Of a stretch of DNA of 64,000 bases, positions 40,180 to 49,781 are shown piece by piece; positions within the stretch are counted from its first letter, which is position 1, and each line of letters opens with the position of its first letter. Where the stretch lies: the NCBI GenBank assembly GCA_011089965.1, contig JAANAU010000004.1, positions 62,001 to 126,000 on the forward strand, read 5' to 3'. Origin of the DNA: Magnetococcales bacterium (GTDB taxonomy: Bacteria > Pseudomonadota > Magnetococcia > Magnetococcales > Magnetaquicoccaceae). The notes below the pieces were generated by a model. It ran no database searches. It had not been told where the DNA came from and worked only from the letters and a program-made list of their open reading frames with translations. Both the position numbers and the translations under genes were made by a program.

Positions 40180-42216
40180 ATGGATCCCAAACAGCGTTAC
40201 CTCGAAACCGTTGTGCAGTTGGATACGGATCACACCCTGGACCAGCTCATCCTTTTCATACAAACCACACCGGCCAACCCGAATGAACTGCTGGAGATCC
40301 TGACGCACCTTTTGACCCAAAGCCGGGTACGGGTCAGCTATCTCTTGGCCATGTTGCTGGCCAATCAAGGCCACCACCGCCCGACCATTGACATCGCCCT
40401 CTGCCTGGGCGGTCTGATCTACCACAATCCCCATGAGTATGCACGCGGCGCAACCAGCCTGGAGAACCATGTGGGCCTTCTGCCCCCGCAGCAGCAGTTC
40501 TCCTTTTATCTCGATATCATTTTGCCCGCCCTGATCGCCTTGTTGGAATACCCGATGGCCGACACCAACGCGACTGCGGCCTTCAGCAAGAAACTGGCAG
40601 CCCTGGTTCCAGCGGTCTGGCAACTGGTCGGTGCGGCAGAAGGCATTGCTGCGTTATCCCCGACCGAGTTGGCCCATCCTGCCGCAACCGCCAGTCGCCT
40701 GACCCAAACCCGAGCCTTTTTGCAGGCATTGGGAGAACATGATGACTGCACCCCCGCTTTTCTGCACTTCATCCAACAGGCCCATCAACCCAATGACCTG
40801 CTGGTCGGCCTGGCTCAACGGCTCATGGGTCAAAAACTCTGCCCAGCCTATGTCTGTGCCATGTTGCTGGCCAATGGCGGCAACCGACATCTGTTGGTTG
40901 CGTTTGCCTTGAGTCTGGGCGGTCTGGTACACAACAACCCCATTGAAGAGGAACGGGGGTTGGTCGATCTGCCGGCCCTGGCGGATCACCTCCCGGAAGA
41001 GCTGCATGATTTTTTCTATAGCCATGTAGCCTCCCCGCTGCTCTCCACCCAGATGGATCTGAACGACCCAGAGCGCATCATGCGCCTGCTGCGCATCCTG
41101 ACCGCAGCGATTCCCAACCTGAGAACGATCTTTGATCTGCACGCCACGGCACCCGATCTGACCCCGGAACGGCTGCAACAACAGGTCCGCACCGCCACTC
41201 CGTTGCTCTCTCATCCCCTGCCAGCCGCCTGGCCCGCACGTTCCAAACGGCGTGCTCTGGTGGCCATGCGTCTGACGGTGATGCTCACCCCATCCGATCT
41301 GAGCAACCTTGGTCCCCGTTATGCGGCTTGTCTCAATGATTACGGCTGGCAGGCCGAATTTCTCCCTTTGACCCTGACCAACACGGTTCAGGAGTATGCG
41401 GCACTCGCTGCCCGTTGTCTTGAAGAACAAGTTGATGTGCTGTTTTTGGATTTTGACATGATCATCCATCAAAGCGGCGATCCGGCTGCCACCCGAATGA
41501 TCCGGCACACCTTGACCACTCTGAAACAGCAGCGCCCTGATCTCAAAATGGTCGGATGTCTGTGGGATGTCTGGATGTTTTCCCCCTGGATCAAGGGCTA
41601 TGCCGACCTGTTTGATTTGATTTTAACCGGGGATACCCCTTCCCTGCCTCTCTGGCAAGATCCGGAGGTGGCGGGCAAGATCATGCAATGTGTCACACCA
41701 GTCGGCATTCCGGTTCCTGCTCCGGTCACCCCACTGGTGCCACGCATGCTGTTTGTCGGCGGTCTTTTGAGCTGCTGGCTGCGTCCTTTCTGGTTGATTG
41801 CTGCCGAACAGATCCATCTGCCAGTGGCCAGAAAGATCTGGACCCACTATCCGGACGGTCTTCCGGCTTTGGATAGCTATGCGATTTATATCCAGAACCT
41901 GCAAAACGCCACCTGTTGCATCAACTTCTCCATGCGCTCCAACCAGGCACGGATCATCACCCATCGCTGTTTTGAAATCCTGTTGAGCGGTGCTTTGCTG
42001 ATTCAAGAACTCACCCCGGATCTGGACCTGTTCCTGACCGCAGGCGTTCACTATCTGGAGTTCACCACCATGGCTGATCTGGCCGCCATCGTCCGCTTCA
42101 TCACCAATCATCCGGAAGAGGCTGAAAAGATCCGTCAACAAGGATATGCCTTTGCCTGTGAACGCTACAGCAATATCAAACTGACTGGCTATATTGACCA
42201 GGCGCTTTTCGGGTGA
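40180..42216 (+). CDS. Glycosyltransferase-like protein with duplicated helical N-terminal region
   Basis: The 678-residue protein has two parts. Residues ~33-120 and ~204-290 are a duplicated helical unit: AMLLAN at 57-62 and at 227-232, followed by LCLGGLIYHNPHE and LSLGGLVHNNPIE, with a period of ~170 residues. I do not recognise the unit. The C-terminal ~355-678 looks like a CgeB/DUF3880-type family 1 glycosyltransferase: DVLFLDFDMIIH, VGCLWDVWMFSPW, FVGGLL, and HRCFEILLSGALLIQEL followed by FLTAGVHYLEFTTMADL. No signal peptide is visible, so it is probably cytoplasmic. AAGGAG precedes the ATG. It follows ychF by 38 bases and ends exactly where the RND pump gene, converging, ends. Confidence 0.75.
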   Translation: MDPKQRYLETVVQLDTDHTLDQLILFIQTTPANPNELLEILTHLLTQSRVRVSYLLAMLLANQGHHRPTIDIALCLGGLIYHNPHEYARGATSLENHVGLLPPQQQFSFYLDIILPALIALLEYPMADTNATAAFSKKLAALVPAVWQLVGAAEGIAALSPTELAHPAATASRLTQTRAFLQALGEHDDCTPAFLHFIQQAHQPNDLLVGLAQRLMGQKLCPAYVCAMLLANGGNRHLLVAFALSLGGLVHNNPIEEERGLVDLPALADHLPEELHDFFYSHVASPLLSTQMDLNDPERIMRLLRILTAAIPNLRTIFDLHATAPDLTPERLQQQVRTATPLLSHPLPAAWPARSKRRALVAMRLTVMLTPSDLSNLGPRYAACLNDYGWQAEFLPLTLTNTVQEYAALAARCLEEQVDVLFLDFDMIIHQSGDPAATRMIRHTLTTLKQQRPDLKMVGCLWDVWMFSPWIKGYADLFDLILTGDTPSLPLWQDPEVAGKIMQCVTPVGIPVPAPVTPLVPRMLFVGGLLSCWLRPFWLIAAEQIHLPVARKIWTHYPDGLPALDSYAIYIQNLQNATCCINFSMRSNQARIITHRCFEILLSGALLIQELTPDLDLFLTAGVHYLEFTTMADLAAIVRFITNHPEEAEKIRQQGYAFACERYSNIKLTGYIDQALFG

Positions 42217-45200
42217 TCAACCACCCTCCCCGCTCGTATCCGATTGGGGAGAGATGACCGGCTCGGGGAAGAGCCTTCGGATCACCACGAACAGCACCGG
42301 GATGAAAAACAGACCCAAAACCGTGGCAGACAGCATGCCCCCCATCACTCCGGTGCCAATGGCACGACGACTGGCGGATCCGGCTCCGGTGGAAAATGCC
42401 AAGGGCATCACCCCCAAAATGAAGGCTGCCGAGGTCATGACAATGGGTCGAAAACGCATCCGACACGCCTCCAGGGTGGCGTCAATCAATGAGATGCCGC
42501 CCTCACGCGCCAGGGTGCGGGCAAACTCGACAATCAGAATCGCATTCTTGGCCGACAAACCGATGATCGCCACCAGGCCGACCTTGAAATAGACATCATT
42601 GGGCATGCCTACAGACAGCACGGCCAGCACCGCTCCAAACAACCCCACAGGCACGATCAACATCACGGCAAACGGTACTGACCAGCTCTCATACAAGGCC
42701 GCCAAACACAAAAACACCACCAGCAACGACAATCCAAACAGCATCGGCACCTGCGCCCCTGACAACGACTCCTCAAAAGAGGTGGCCGACCATTCAAAAC
42801 CAAAACCGGGGGGCAACTGTTGGGTCAGCCGCTCCATGGCGGCCATGGCTTCACCCGTGCTGCGACCCGGGGCCGGATTGCCGGAAAGCTTCATGGACGG
42901 CATACCGTTGTAACGATCCAACTTGGGTGAGGCGCTGCTCCACTGACTGACGACAAACTCGGACAAAGGCAACAACTGTCCAGCCCGGTTCTTGACCCGC
43001 ATGGCCAGAATCGACTCCTGGGTACTCCGCGTCTGGGGCAGGGCCTGCATCTGCACACGCAAAATGCGACCATCCTTGGTAAAATCATTGATATAAGCCG
43101 ATCCCAGCAGCACTTGCAAAGTCTCGTTGAGTTCCGAGGCATCCACGCCCAATGTATTGGCTTTGGTGTGATCAACAATCAATTGCAGTTGCGGACCCGC
43201 CTCCAACCCCTCAGGACGCACCCCTGCCAGGGTGGAATCCTGGGAAGCCAGACCGAGCAATTGGTTGCGCGCCTCCAATAGCCGCTCCCGCCCCAAACCC
43301 GCCCGATCCTGCAAACGCAGATCAAAACCACCCACGGCCGCCAACTCCGGAATGGGTGGCACATTGAGGGCAAAGATCAATGCCTGCTGAATGCGCGACA
43401 AGGCCATGTTGGCCTGCATGACCAACGATGCCGCCTTCAGTTCGGGTGTGGTGCGTTCATCCCAACTTTTCAGACGAATAAAGGCAATGGCCGCATTCTG
43501 ACCACGACCAAAAAAGCTGAACCCGGCCACCCCGACGATCTTGGCCACGCCAGGCTGTTGCAGATAGTGCTTTTCGATCTGTTGCAACACCTCCAGGGTC
43601 CGCTCCTGCGTGGCTCCGGGAGGCAATTGGACAATCGTGACAAAATAACCCTGATCCTCATCCGGCAAGAAACCGTTCGGGAGTTTGACAAACAGCCAAC
43701 CGGCAATGGCCGCCAACACCAGATAGATCACAATGAAAAACAGTGGACGACGCACAATGAAACCGACCGAACTCCGATACCCGGAGGTGGTGCGGACAAA
43801 CAACCGGGCAAACAACCGGATCGGACCCCAACCCGGCCCATGCGCATCGGATCCCACATGCACGTTCTTCAACAGAGCCGCACACAGAGCTGGCGTCAAA
43901 GTCAAAGCCATCAACACCGAAAAAAGCATGGTCAAAACCAGTGTCACGGCAAACTGACGATAGATCGCCCCCACGCTGCCGGCAAAAAAGGCCATGGGAA
44001 TAAATACCGCTGACAACACCAAAGTAATTCCGATAATCGCCCCAAATATCTGGGTCATTGCCTTGCGGGTGGCCTCACGAGCTGGCAGATGCTCTTCGGC
44101 CATGACCCGTTCCACATTCTCCACGACCACAATCGCATCATCCACCACAATGCCAATCGACAACACCATGGCAAACAGTGTCAACACATTGATCGAGTAG
44201 CCCAAAAGATAAATCCCCACCAGGGCACCGGTCAACGCCACCGGGACGACAATGGCCGGAATAAAGGTGGCACGCAGACTGCCCAAAAACAAATACATCA
44301 CCAGAAAAACCAATACCATGGCCTCGGCCAGGGTGACCAACACCTCCTGGATCGAAATCCGGATAAAGGTTGAGGTGTCATACGGGATATCCCAGGCAAT
44401 CCCGACCGGGAAAAAACGCTCCAATTCGGTCATGCGTGCCCGCACCCGTTGGGCAGTCTCCAGGGCATTGGCTCCGGGTGCCACCTTGATGCCGATGGCT
44501 GCCGTCTGTTGACCATTGAGACGCGCCCGGATCGTGTACTCCTGCGCCCCCCACTCCACCTTGGCCACATCCCGCAACCGCACGGTGGCACCCAGGCGAT
44601 CCGCCCGCACGATGATCTCGCCAAACTCCTCGGAAGAGGCCAGCCGGGTATGCACCAGAATCGGGGCATTGATCTGCTGGCCCGAAGGGGCTGGCAGTTG
44701 TCCCAATTCGCCGGTCACCAGTTGGGTATTGCGGGCACGGACCGCACGCAGCACCTCGCCAGGAGTCAGACCAAACTCGGTCAGCTTGAAAGGATCGAGC
44801 CAGATGCGCATGGCATATTCGGTCCCGAAGAGTTGGGCCTCCCCAACGCCCGGCACCCGCCGCAGATGCTCCAGTACCGAAGCTGCCGCATAACTGCCCA
44901 GATCAATGTAATCATACCGTTGATCCGGCGAAAAAACAGTGATGAACATCAGGTAATTGCGCCGCGACTTGGCCACGGTCACACCCTGACGCCGCACCTC
45001 TTCGGGCAGCCGGGCCTCGACCCGCTTGATCCGGTTCTGGGCCTCGACCGAAGCAATATCCAGGTTGGTGCCGGTTTCAAAGGTCAAGGTCAGGGTCATG
45101 GCACCCAGGGAATCGCTGCTGGACTCCATATACAGCAAACGTTCCAAACCGTTCATCTCCTGCTCGATCAAGGCCGTCACCGTCTCTTCCACCACCTGGG

Positions 45201-45363
45201 CCGAGGCCCCGGGATAGATGGCCGTCACGGTGATGGCGGGCGGGGCCACATCCGGATATTGCGCCACCGGCAATTTATGAAAAGAGAGCGCCCCTCCCAA
45301 CAAAATGACCAGGGCAATCACCCAGGCAAAGATCGGTCGATCAATAAAAAAACGTGGCAGCAT
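42217..45363 (-). CDS. RND multidrug efflux pump, inner-membrane subunit (HAE1/AcrB type)
   Basis: The 1048-residue protein is a full-length AcrB-like proton antiporter. It starts MLPRFFIDRPIFAWVIALVILLGG and has GISIDDAIVVVENVER-like VLSIGIVVDDAIVVVENVERVM with the two essential Asp residues of segment 4. The two large periplasmic loops and the repeat segments FGLSLLVVFLCLAALYESW and GLVAIIGLSAKNAILIVEFA complete it. GAGG precedes the ATG. It lies 12 bases after the adaptor gene, in an operon headed by marR. It would export drugs or other amphiphiles through an outer-membrane channel that is not encoded here. Confidence 0.96.
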   Translation of the reverse strand: MLPRFFIDRPIFAWVIALVILLGGALSFHKLPVAQYPDVAPPAITVTAIYPGASAQVVEETVTALIEQEMNGLERLLYMESSSDSLGAMTLTLTFETGTNLDIASVEAQNRIKRVEARLPEEVRRQGVTVAKSRRNYLMFITVFSPDQRYDYIDLGSYAAASVLEHLRRVPGVGEAQLFGTEYAMRIWLDPFKLTEFGLTPGEVLRAVRARNTQLVTGELGQLPAPSGQQINAPILVHTRLASSEEFGEIIVRADRLGATVRLRDVAKVEWGAQEYTIRARLNGQQTAAIGIKVAPGANALETAQRVRARMTELERFFPVGIAWDIPYDTSTFIRISIQEVLVTLAEAMVLVFLVMYLFLGSLRATFIPAIVVPVALTGALVGIYLLGYSINVLTLFAMVLSIGIVVDDAIVVVENVERVMAEEHLPAREATRKAMTQIFGAIIGITLVLSAVFIPMAFFAGSVGAIYRQFAVTLVLTMLFSVLMALTLTPALCAALLKNVHVGSDAHGPGWGPIRLFARLFVRTTSGYRSSVGFIVRRPLFFIVIYLVLAAIAGWLFVKLPNGFLPDEDQGYFVTIVQLPPGATQERTLEVLQQIEKHYLQQPGVAKIVGVAGFSFFGRGQNAAIAFIRLKSWDERTTPELKAASLVMQANMALSRIQQALIFALNVPPIPELAAVGGFDLRLQDRAGLGRERLLEARNQLLGLASQDSTLAGVRPEGLEAGPQLQLIVDHTKANTLGVDASELNETLQVLLGSAYINDFTKDGRILRVQMQALPQTRSTQESILAMRVKNRAGQLLPLSEFVVSQWSSASPKLDRYNGMPSMKLSGNPAPGRSTGEAMAAMERLTQQLPPGFGFEWSATSFEESLSGAQVPMLFGLSLLVVFLCLAALYESWSVPFAVMLIVPVGLFGAVLAVLSVGMPNDVYFKVGLVAIIGLSAKNAILIVEFARTLAREGGISLIDATLEACRMRFRPIVMTSAAFILGVMPLAFSTGAGSASRRAIGTGVMGGMLSATVLGLFFIPVLFVVIRRLFPEPVISPQSDTSGEGG

Positions 45364-45375
45364 GGCACACCCTCA

Positions 45376-46539
45376 TCAAGAGGCCGGTTTGGAGGATGGC
45401 ACCACATCCTTGGGCGTGACAACTGCCCCTGGACGCACCTTCTGGGCACCGGTACCAATCACCCGTTCCCCCTCTTTCAACCCCTCCAGGACAATCCAAT
45501 CCTCTCCCGAAAAGCCACCGGTCTTGATGGGACGGGGCACCACCTTGTTCTGCTCATCCAACATGTACACAATCTGCCCTTGCGGAGAGGTCTGGACCGC
45601 CCGTTGCGGAATGGTGATCCCTTCGGCTGTGGCCATGGCCAACCGTACACGCACGAACTGTCCGGGCAACAGGATTCGTTGGGGATTGGGAAATTCCGCA
45701 CGCAGCGCCACAGCTCCGGTCTGCGCATCCACGGCCATGTCGGTGAATTGCAGTTTGCCAACCACAGAATACGGGGTATTGTCTTCCAGCAGCAACCTCA
45801 CCTCCACCTCGTCCACCGCCTTGGCACCCCCTTCACGGATGGCGCGCCGCATCCGGAACAGCTCGGGTCCGGACTGGGTGAAGTTGACCCAAATCGGATC
45901 CAACTGTTCGATGGTGGTCAGATGGGTGGCCTCTTTCCCGCCGACCAGCGCCCCTTCCGTGACGCGCGTCCGTCCGACCCGGCCAGCAATCGGGGCCACA
46001 ATGGCGGCATACTCCAGATCGATCTGGGCGCGGGTCAGATCCGCCTCGGCAGCCAGAACTTCGGCACTGCTCTTTTTATACTGGGCCTCAGCCTGATCCA
46101 ATGCCTGGCGACTCGCCGTGGCACTGGCCATGAGTCCCTGCACACGATCCTGCGTCTGCCTGGCCAACACTCTTTCCGCCTGGGCGCGCTCCAAGGCAGC
46201 CCGGGCCGATTTGACGCGCGCTTCCAAGGTGCGCGCATCCAATCGATACAACAACGCCCCTGCCCTCACCTCGCTTCCTTCGGTATACACCTGCTGCTCG
46301 ACAATGCCTTCCACACGGGCACGGACCTCGGCAGTGCGGATCGCCTGCACACGGCCAGGCACCTCCTGGCGCAAAGCCAGGCTCTGGCGCACGGCCACCA
46401 CCCGTTCCACCTCCACAGGTGGCGGGGCTGCTGTCTTGACCGCAGCTCCCTTGCCCCCTTCAGCCCCCGGATCCCCGCGCCCACAGGCCGACAACAAGCC
46501 AGCCAACACCACCACGCTCCATAACAGGCGCCCGTTCAT
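45376..46539 (-). CDS. RND efflux periplasmic adaptor, lipoprotein
   Basis: The 387-residue membrane-fusion protein starts with a lipoprotein signal (MNGRLLWSVVVLAGLLSACG; lipobox LSAC, Cys ~20). It then has the MFP layout: beta-barrel and lipoyl halves (VPGRVQAIRTAEVRARVEGIVEQQVYTEG), a helical hairpin with many Ala/Arg/Glu (~110-165), and the returning IVAPIAGRVGRTRVTEGALV. AAGGAGTGGCG precedes the ATG at 46537-46539. It links the AcrB-like pump to an outer-membrane channel. Confidence 0.94.
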   Translation of the reverse strand: MNGRLLWSVVVLAGLLSACGRGDPGAEGGKGAAVKTAAPPPVEVERVVAVRQSLALRQEVPGRVQAIRTAEVRARVEGIVEQQVYTEGSEVRAGALLYRLDARTLEARVKSARAALERAQAERVLARQTQDRVQGLMASATASRQALDQAEAQYKKSSAEVLAAEADLTRAQIDLEYAAIVAPIAGRVGRTRVTEGALVGGKEATHLTTIEQLDPIWVNFTQSGPELFRMRRAIREGGAKAVDEVEVRLLLEDNTPYSVVGKLQFTDMAVDAQTGAVALRAEFPNPQRILLPGQFVRVRLAMATAEGITIPQRAVQTSPQGQIVYMLDEQNKVVPRPIKTGGFSGEDWIVLEGLKEGERVIGTGAQKVRPGAVVTPKDVVPSSKPAS

Positions 46540-46617
46540 CGCCACTCCTTGCCACAGCCAGATTTTTGCACACGACACACGCTCAGAACTGGAGCATCCT
46601 GCCCTCACTCATCGATG

Positions 46618-47067
46618 TCAAGCCCTTTCTCCACCTGCACCCATCCGACGCAATCGGATGCCAGCACGCACATTCTGACCCATCAGAAACAGATTCATGG
46701 CTCCCGCCAACAACTCCACCATCTGCACTCCATGATACAAACCATCCACAACACCTGCCTCGGCCCTCCAGGACAGAAACAGGGCCGCCGGTCCCAGAAT
46801 CAACACACCATTGGCCACAATCAGGATCATGCGCCGCTGTTTGTATGCCATCCGGATCGCAGTACGTTTCTTGCCCAACGCCATCCCACTGCCACCGGTG
46901 ATCATCAACAGAGGGATCAAAACGAACAACCCCAATACAATCCCCTGTTTGACCACAATCACGGCCTCGACCGACAAGAACAGCCCAGCCACCACTGTAG
47001 ACATCCAGAAAACAGCCATGGTCAACATGGCCAACAGACCAGCCAAAGCATGGATACGTTCAACCAT
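46618..47067 (-). CDS. Small membrane protein of unknown function (149 aa)
   Basis: A four-segment hydrophobic protein begins MVERIHALAGLLAMLTMAVFW; further segments are ~35-57, ~80-100 and ~110-130. A basic loop (GKKRTAIRMAYKQRR) separates segments 2 and 3. AAGGAGAAAATGG precedes the ATG at 47065-47067. It is encoded between marR and the adaptor gene on the same strand (17 and 78 bases), so it belongs to the efflux operon. I do not recognise the family. Confidence 0.8.
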   Translation of the reverse strand: MVERIHALAGLLAMLTMAVFWMSTVVAGLFLSVEAVIVVKQGIVLGLFVLIPLLMITGGSGMALGKKRTAIRMAYKQRRMILIVANGVLILGPAALFLSWRAEAGVVDGLYHGVQMVELLAGAMNLFLMGQNVRAGIRLRRMGAGGERA

Positions 47068-47084
47068 CCATTTTCTCCTTCTTC

Positions 47085-47516
47085 TCATGAGTTATGCAGG
47101 TCACTGATGCGCTCCAATACCTGAATGGCCAAGGACAGCTCTCCCGGTGCAAATCGTGTCATCATCTGTTCGGCATGCCTGTCCCACGCATGATCAATCC
47201 GGGCATACAAATCACTTCCGACAGCAGAAAGTCGATAATATGGAGAACGTTTGTGATAAGGATTGACATGTTTTTCAATCAACCCCTCTTGCAACAACAC
47301 ATTGAGCTGCTTCTGCACCCCTTGCCGGGTGACGCCCATGTTGACCGCAATCTGCGGTGCGGTCAGCGGATGCGCAGCAATGCCTAAGGCACCCAACACC
47401 TGCCAGCGGGCACTGGTCACCGCAAACGGGGCCGCAAAACGATCCCCCCACTGGATCATGCGACCATTGGCACGAAAAACAGACAAAATCGTGGTCGTAA
47501 ACAGATCACGTTGCAT
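47085..47516 (-). CDS. MarR-family transcriptional regulator
   Basis: The 143-residue protein is a winged-helix MarR regulator: TSARWQVLGALGIAAHPLTAPQIAVNMGVTRQGVQKQLNVLLQEGLIEKHVNPYHKRSPYYRLS covers helix-turn-helix and wing. The ATG at 47516 follows ACAAGGTATCTGCC; an ATG six codons earlier has no ribosome site. It is first in the operon with the small membrane protein and the RND pump. The palindrome between its -35 and -10 elements (47582-47597) is the expected operator, so it should repress its own operon until it binds a ligand. Confidence 0.93.
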   Translation of the reverse strand: MQRDLFTTTILSVFRANGRMIQWGDRFAAPFAVTSARWQVLGALGIAAHPLTAPQIAVNMGVTRQGVQKQLNVLLQEGLIEKHVNPYHKRSPYYRLSAVGSDLYARIDHAWDRHAEQMMTRFAPGELSLAIQVLERISDLHNS

Positions 47517-47570
47517 GGCAGATACCTTGTGCATGGCTTGAACAGGTCACTTGATCTTCAATTCTCTACC

Positions 47571-47598
47571 AGTTTACATAATGACAACCTGTTGTCAA
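47571..47598 (-). promoter_or_regulatory. marR-RND operon promoter with MarR-type operator
   Basis: On the minus strand TTGACA (47593-47598), a 16-base spacer and TAAACT (47571-47576) make a good promoter. TGACAACCTGTTGTCA (47582-47597) is a perfect inverted repeat (7-base arms, 2-base centre) between them, the usual arrangement for MarR repression. Confidence 0.75.
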
Positions 47599-47732
47599 TA
47601 TAATAATGCCGTTCACCACACATGCGCGGCATCTTTTTTCAAGGTGAGCCATCTTGCACACCCAACGTTGACGCAGGAAGCCAAGTCGATACATAATAAC
47701 AAGGTTTATCACATTATTGGGATGCCACTCGC

Positions 47733-48851
47733 ATGAGCACTGCCACCAAACCCGTGACTGTCCTGATTGTGGACGACTCAGCTGTCGTCCGCCAAACCCT
47801 GACCACCATCCTGGAATCCGATCCGCAAATCCAGGTGATCGGTCAGGCTCCGGATCCGTTCGTGGCTGCCGAAAAACTTAAAACTATGGTTCCAAATGTA
47901 ATAACTTTAGATGTTGAAATGCCGCGCATGGATGGCATCACCTTCCTGAAAAAATTGATGACTCAGCATCCGATTCCAGTAGTTATGTGCTCTTCACTGA
48001 CCGGCGAAGGGACCGAAACAGCTCTGCGCGCCCTGGAATATGGTGCCGTCGAAATCATCACCAAACCGCGCATGGGCACCAAGGAGTTTCTGGAAGAGTC
48101 CCGCATTCGCATCTGTGATGCAGTCAAGGCCGCAGCCTTTACCAATGTCAAAAACCGCGTTCCCATCCGGGCAACCGCTGCCAATAACGGCACAGGGGCC
48201 ATTCAACCCAGAGTCTCCCCCAAACTGACCGCAGACGCCATGCTGCCCCCCCCGGACCCCGGCTCCCGCGCCATGAGTCAAACCACTGAAAAATTGATCA
48301 TCGTGGGTGCATCGACCGGTGGTACCGAGGCATTGCGGGTGTTTCTGGAAGCCCTGCCTGCCGATGCCCCTGGCATTGTCATCGTGCAACACATGCCGGA
48401 AAATTTCACCCGCGCCTTTGCCGACCGGTTGAACAGCCTCTGTCAGATCACGGTCAAAGAGGCAGCAGACAACGACTCCGTGGTGCGGGGACGCGCCCTG
48501 ATTGCCCCTGGAAACAAACATACCATGCTCAAACGCAGCGGCGCTCGTTACTATGTGGAGGTGCGCGACGGCCCTCTGGTCAGCCGCCATCGCCCCTCTG
48601 TGGATGTCCTGTTCCGCTCCGCAGCCCGCTATGGGGGCAAAAACTGCGTGGGTGTGATCATGACCGGCATGGGCGATGATGGCGCACGGGGCATGCTGGA
48701 GATGAAAAATGCCGGGGCTGCGACCATTGCCCAGGATGAACAATCCTGTGTGGTCTTTGGCATGCCCAAAGAGGCGATCAAACACGGCGGGGTCGATATC
48801 ATCAAACCCCTCGACAAAATCGCTGCCGAAGTGTTGCGTCTGTGTAATTGA
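47733..48851 (+). CDS. cheB: Chemotaxis protein-glutamate methylesterase CheB
   Basis: The 372-residue protein has a receiver domain ([12 protein letters not shown]; Asp in [12 protein letters not shown]) and a methylesterase domain (~190-370) with the triad region: Ser in [12 protein letters not shown], His in [11 protein letters not shown], Asp in [14 protein letters not shown]. It demethylates or deamidates chemoreceptors. cheR follows. A local patch of AT-rich codons (about 47870-47990), unlike the rest of the gene, encodes the end of the first third of the receiver domain. Confidence 0.96.
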   Translation: MSTATKPVTVLIVDDSAVVRQTLTTILESDPQIQVIGQAPDPFVAAEKLKTMVPNVITLDVEMPRMDGITFLKKLMTQHPIPVVMCSSLTGEGTETALRALEYGAVEIITKPRMGTKEFLEESRIRICDAVKAAAFTNVKNRVPIRATAANNGTGAIQPRVSPKLTADAMLPPPDPGSRAMSQTTEKLIIVGASTGGTEALRVFLEALPADAPGIVIVQHMPENFTRAFADRLNSLCQITVKEAADNDSVVRGRALIAPGNKHTMLKRSGARYYVEVRDGPLVSRHRPSVDVLFRSAARYGGKNCVGVIMTGMGDDGARGMLEMKNAGAATIAQDEQSCVVFGMPKEAIKHGGVDIIKPLDKIAAEVLRLCN

Positions 48852-48902
48852 TGGATTGACTGACACCGCCCACCATGTGGGTTGCGACAAGGATGGAGCT
48901 GG

Positions 48903-49775
48903 ATGAATACCTCTCATGCCGATCACGATCCGCACGCCGGAATCTCAGACAAGGATTTCCAACGTCTGAGTGAATTCATTTACACCCAGTGCGGCATCAT
49001 GATGCCACCAAGCAAAAAAACCATGCTTACGGCCCGCATCCAGAAACGGTTGCGCCAGGTCGGCATGCACTCGTTCAAAGAATATATCGACTGGGTGCTC
49101 GACCCCTCCCAATCGGGTGAAGAGCTGATTCAGTTCATCGACATCGTCACCACCAACAAAACCGATTTTTTCCGCGAACCCGCCCACTTTGAATTTCTCG
49201 CCCAGACCGCCCTTCCGGAGTTGATCAAAACCTCCGGAGCAGGGGTGCGTCGTGAATTGATGATCTGGAGCGCCGGTTGCTCCACCGGTGAAGAGCCGTA
49301 CACCCTGGCCATGGTGCTGCGTGAATTTGCCCAACACTATCCGGGCATCAACTTTCGCGCCCGCATTCTGGCCACCGACATCTCCAGTCGGGTATTGCGC
49401 ACCGCATCAGACGCTGTCTACGATATGGACAAGGTCGGTCCGGTCCCTTTGGGTCTGAAACGCAAATACCTCCTCAAAAGCAAAGATCCCACCAAAAAAC
49501 TGGTACGCATTGCACCGGATATCCGCGCCATGGTCAACTTCCGCCGATTGAACTTCATGGATGCCGATTTTGGTCTGCGCGAAAAAATGGATATCATCTT
49601 CTGCCGCAATGTCATCATCTACTTTGACCGTCCCACCCAGGAACGGTTGATCAACAAATTCTGCCGGTATCTCTCTCCGGGTGGTTTTCTGTTTGTTGGC
49701 CACTCCGAAACCCTCAACAATCTGAAGGTTCCCGTGGTACAAGCCGCTCCCACCATCTATCGTCTGCCCGGTTGA
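48903..49775 (+). CDS. cheR: Chemotaxis protein methyltransferase CheR
   Basis: The 290-residue SAM-dependent enzyme methylates chemoreceptors. It has the N-terminal helical CheR domain (DKDFQRLSEFIYTQCGIMMPPSKKTMLTARIQKRLRQ) and the catalytic part (TNKTDFFREPAHFEFL, IWSAGCSTGEEPYTLAMVL, ILATDISSRVL, DIIFCRNVIIYFDRPTQ, GHSE). The ATG at 48903 follows GGATGGAGCTGG; an upstream TTG start is less likely. It follows cheB by 51 bases. No other che genes are adjacent. Confidence 0.96.
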   Translation: MNTSHADHDPHAGISDKDFQRLSEFIYTQCGIMMPPSKKTMLTARIQKRLRQVGMHSFKEYIDWVLDPSQSGEELIQFIDIVTTNKTDFFREPAHFEFLAQTALPELIKTSGAGVRRELMIWSAGCSTGEEPYTLAMVLREFAQHYPGINFRARILATDISSRVLRTASDAVYDMDKVGPVPLGLKRKYLLKSKDPTKKLVRIAPDIRAMVNFRRLNFMDADFGLREKMDIIFCRNVIIYFDRPTQERLINKFCRYLSPGGFLFVGHSETLNNLKVPVVQAAPTIYRLPG

Positions 49776-49781
49776 TGCGCA

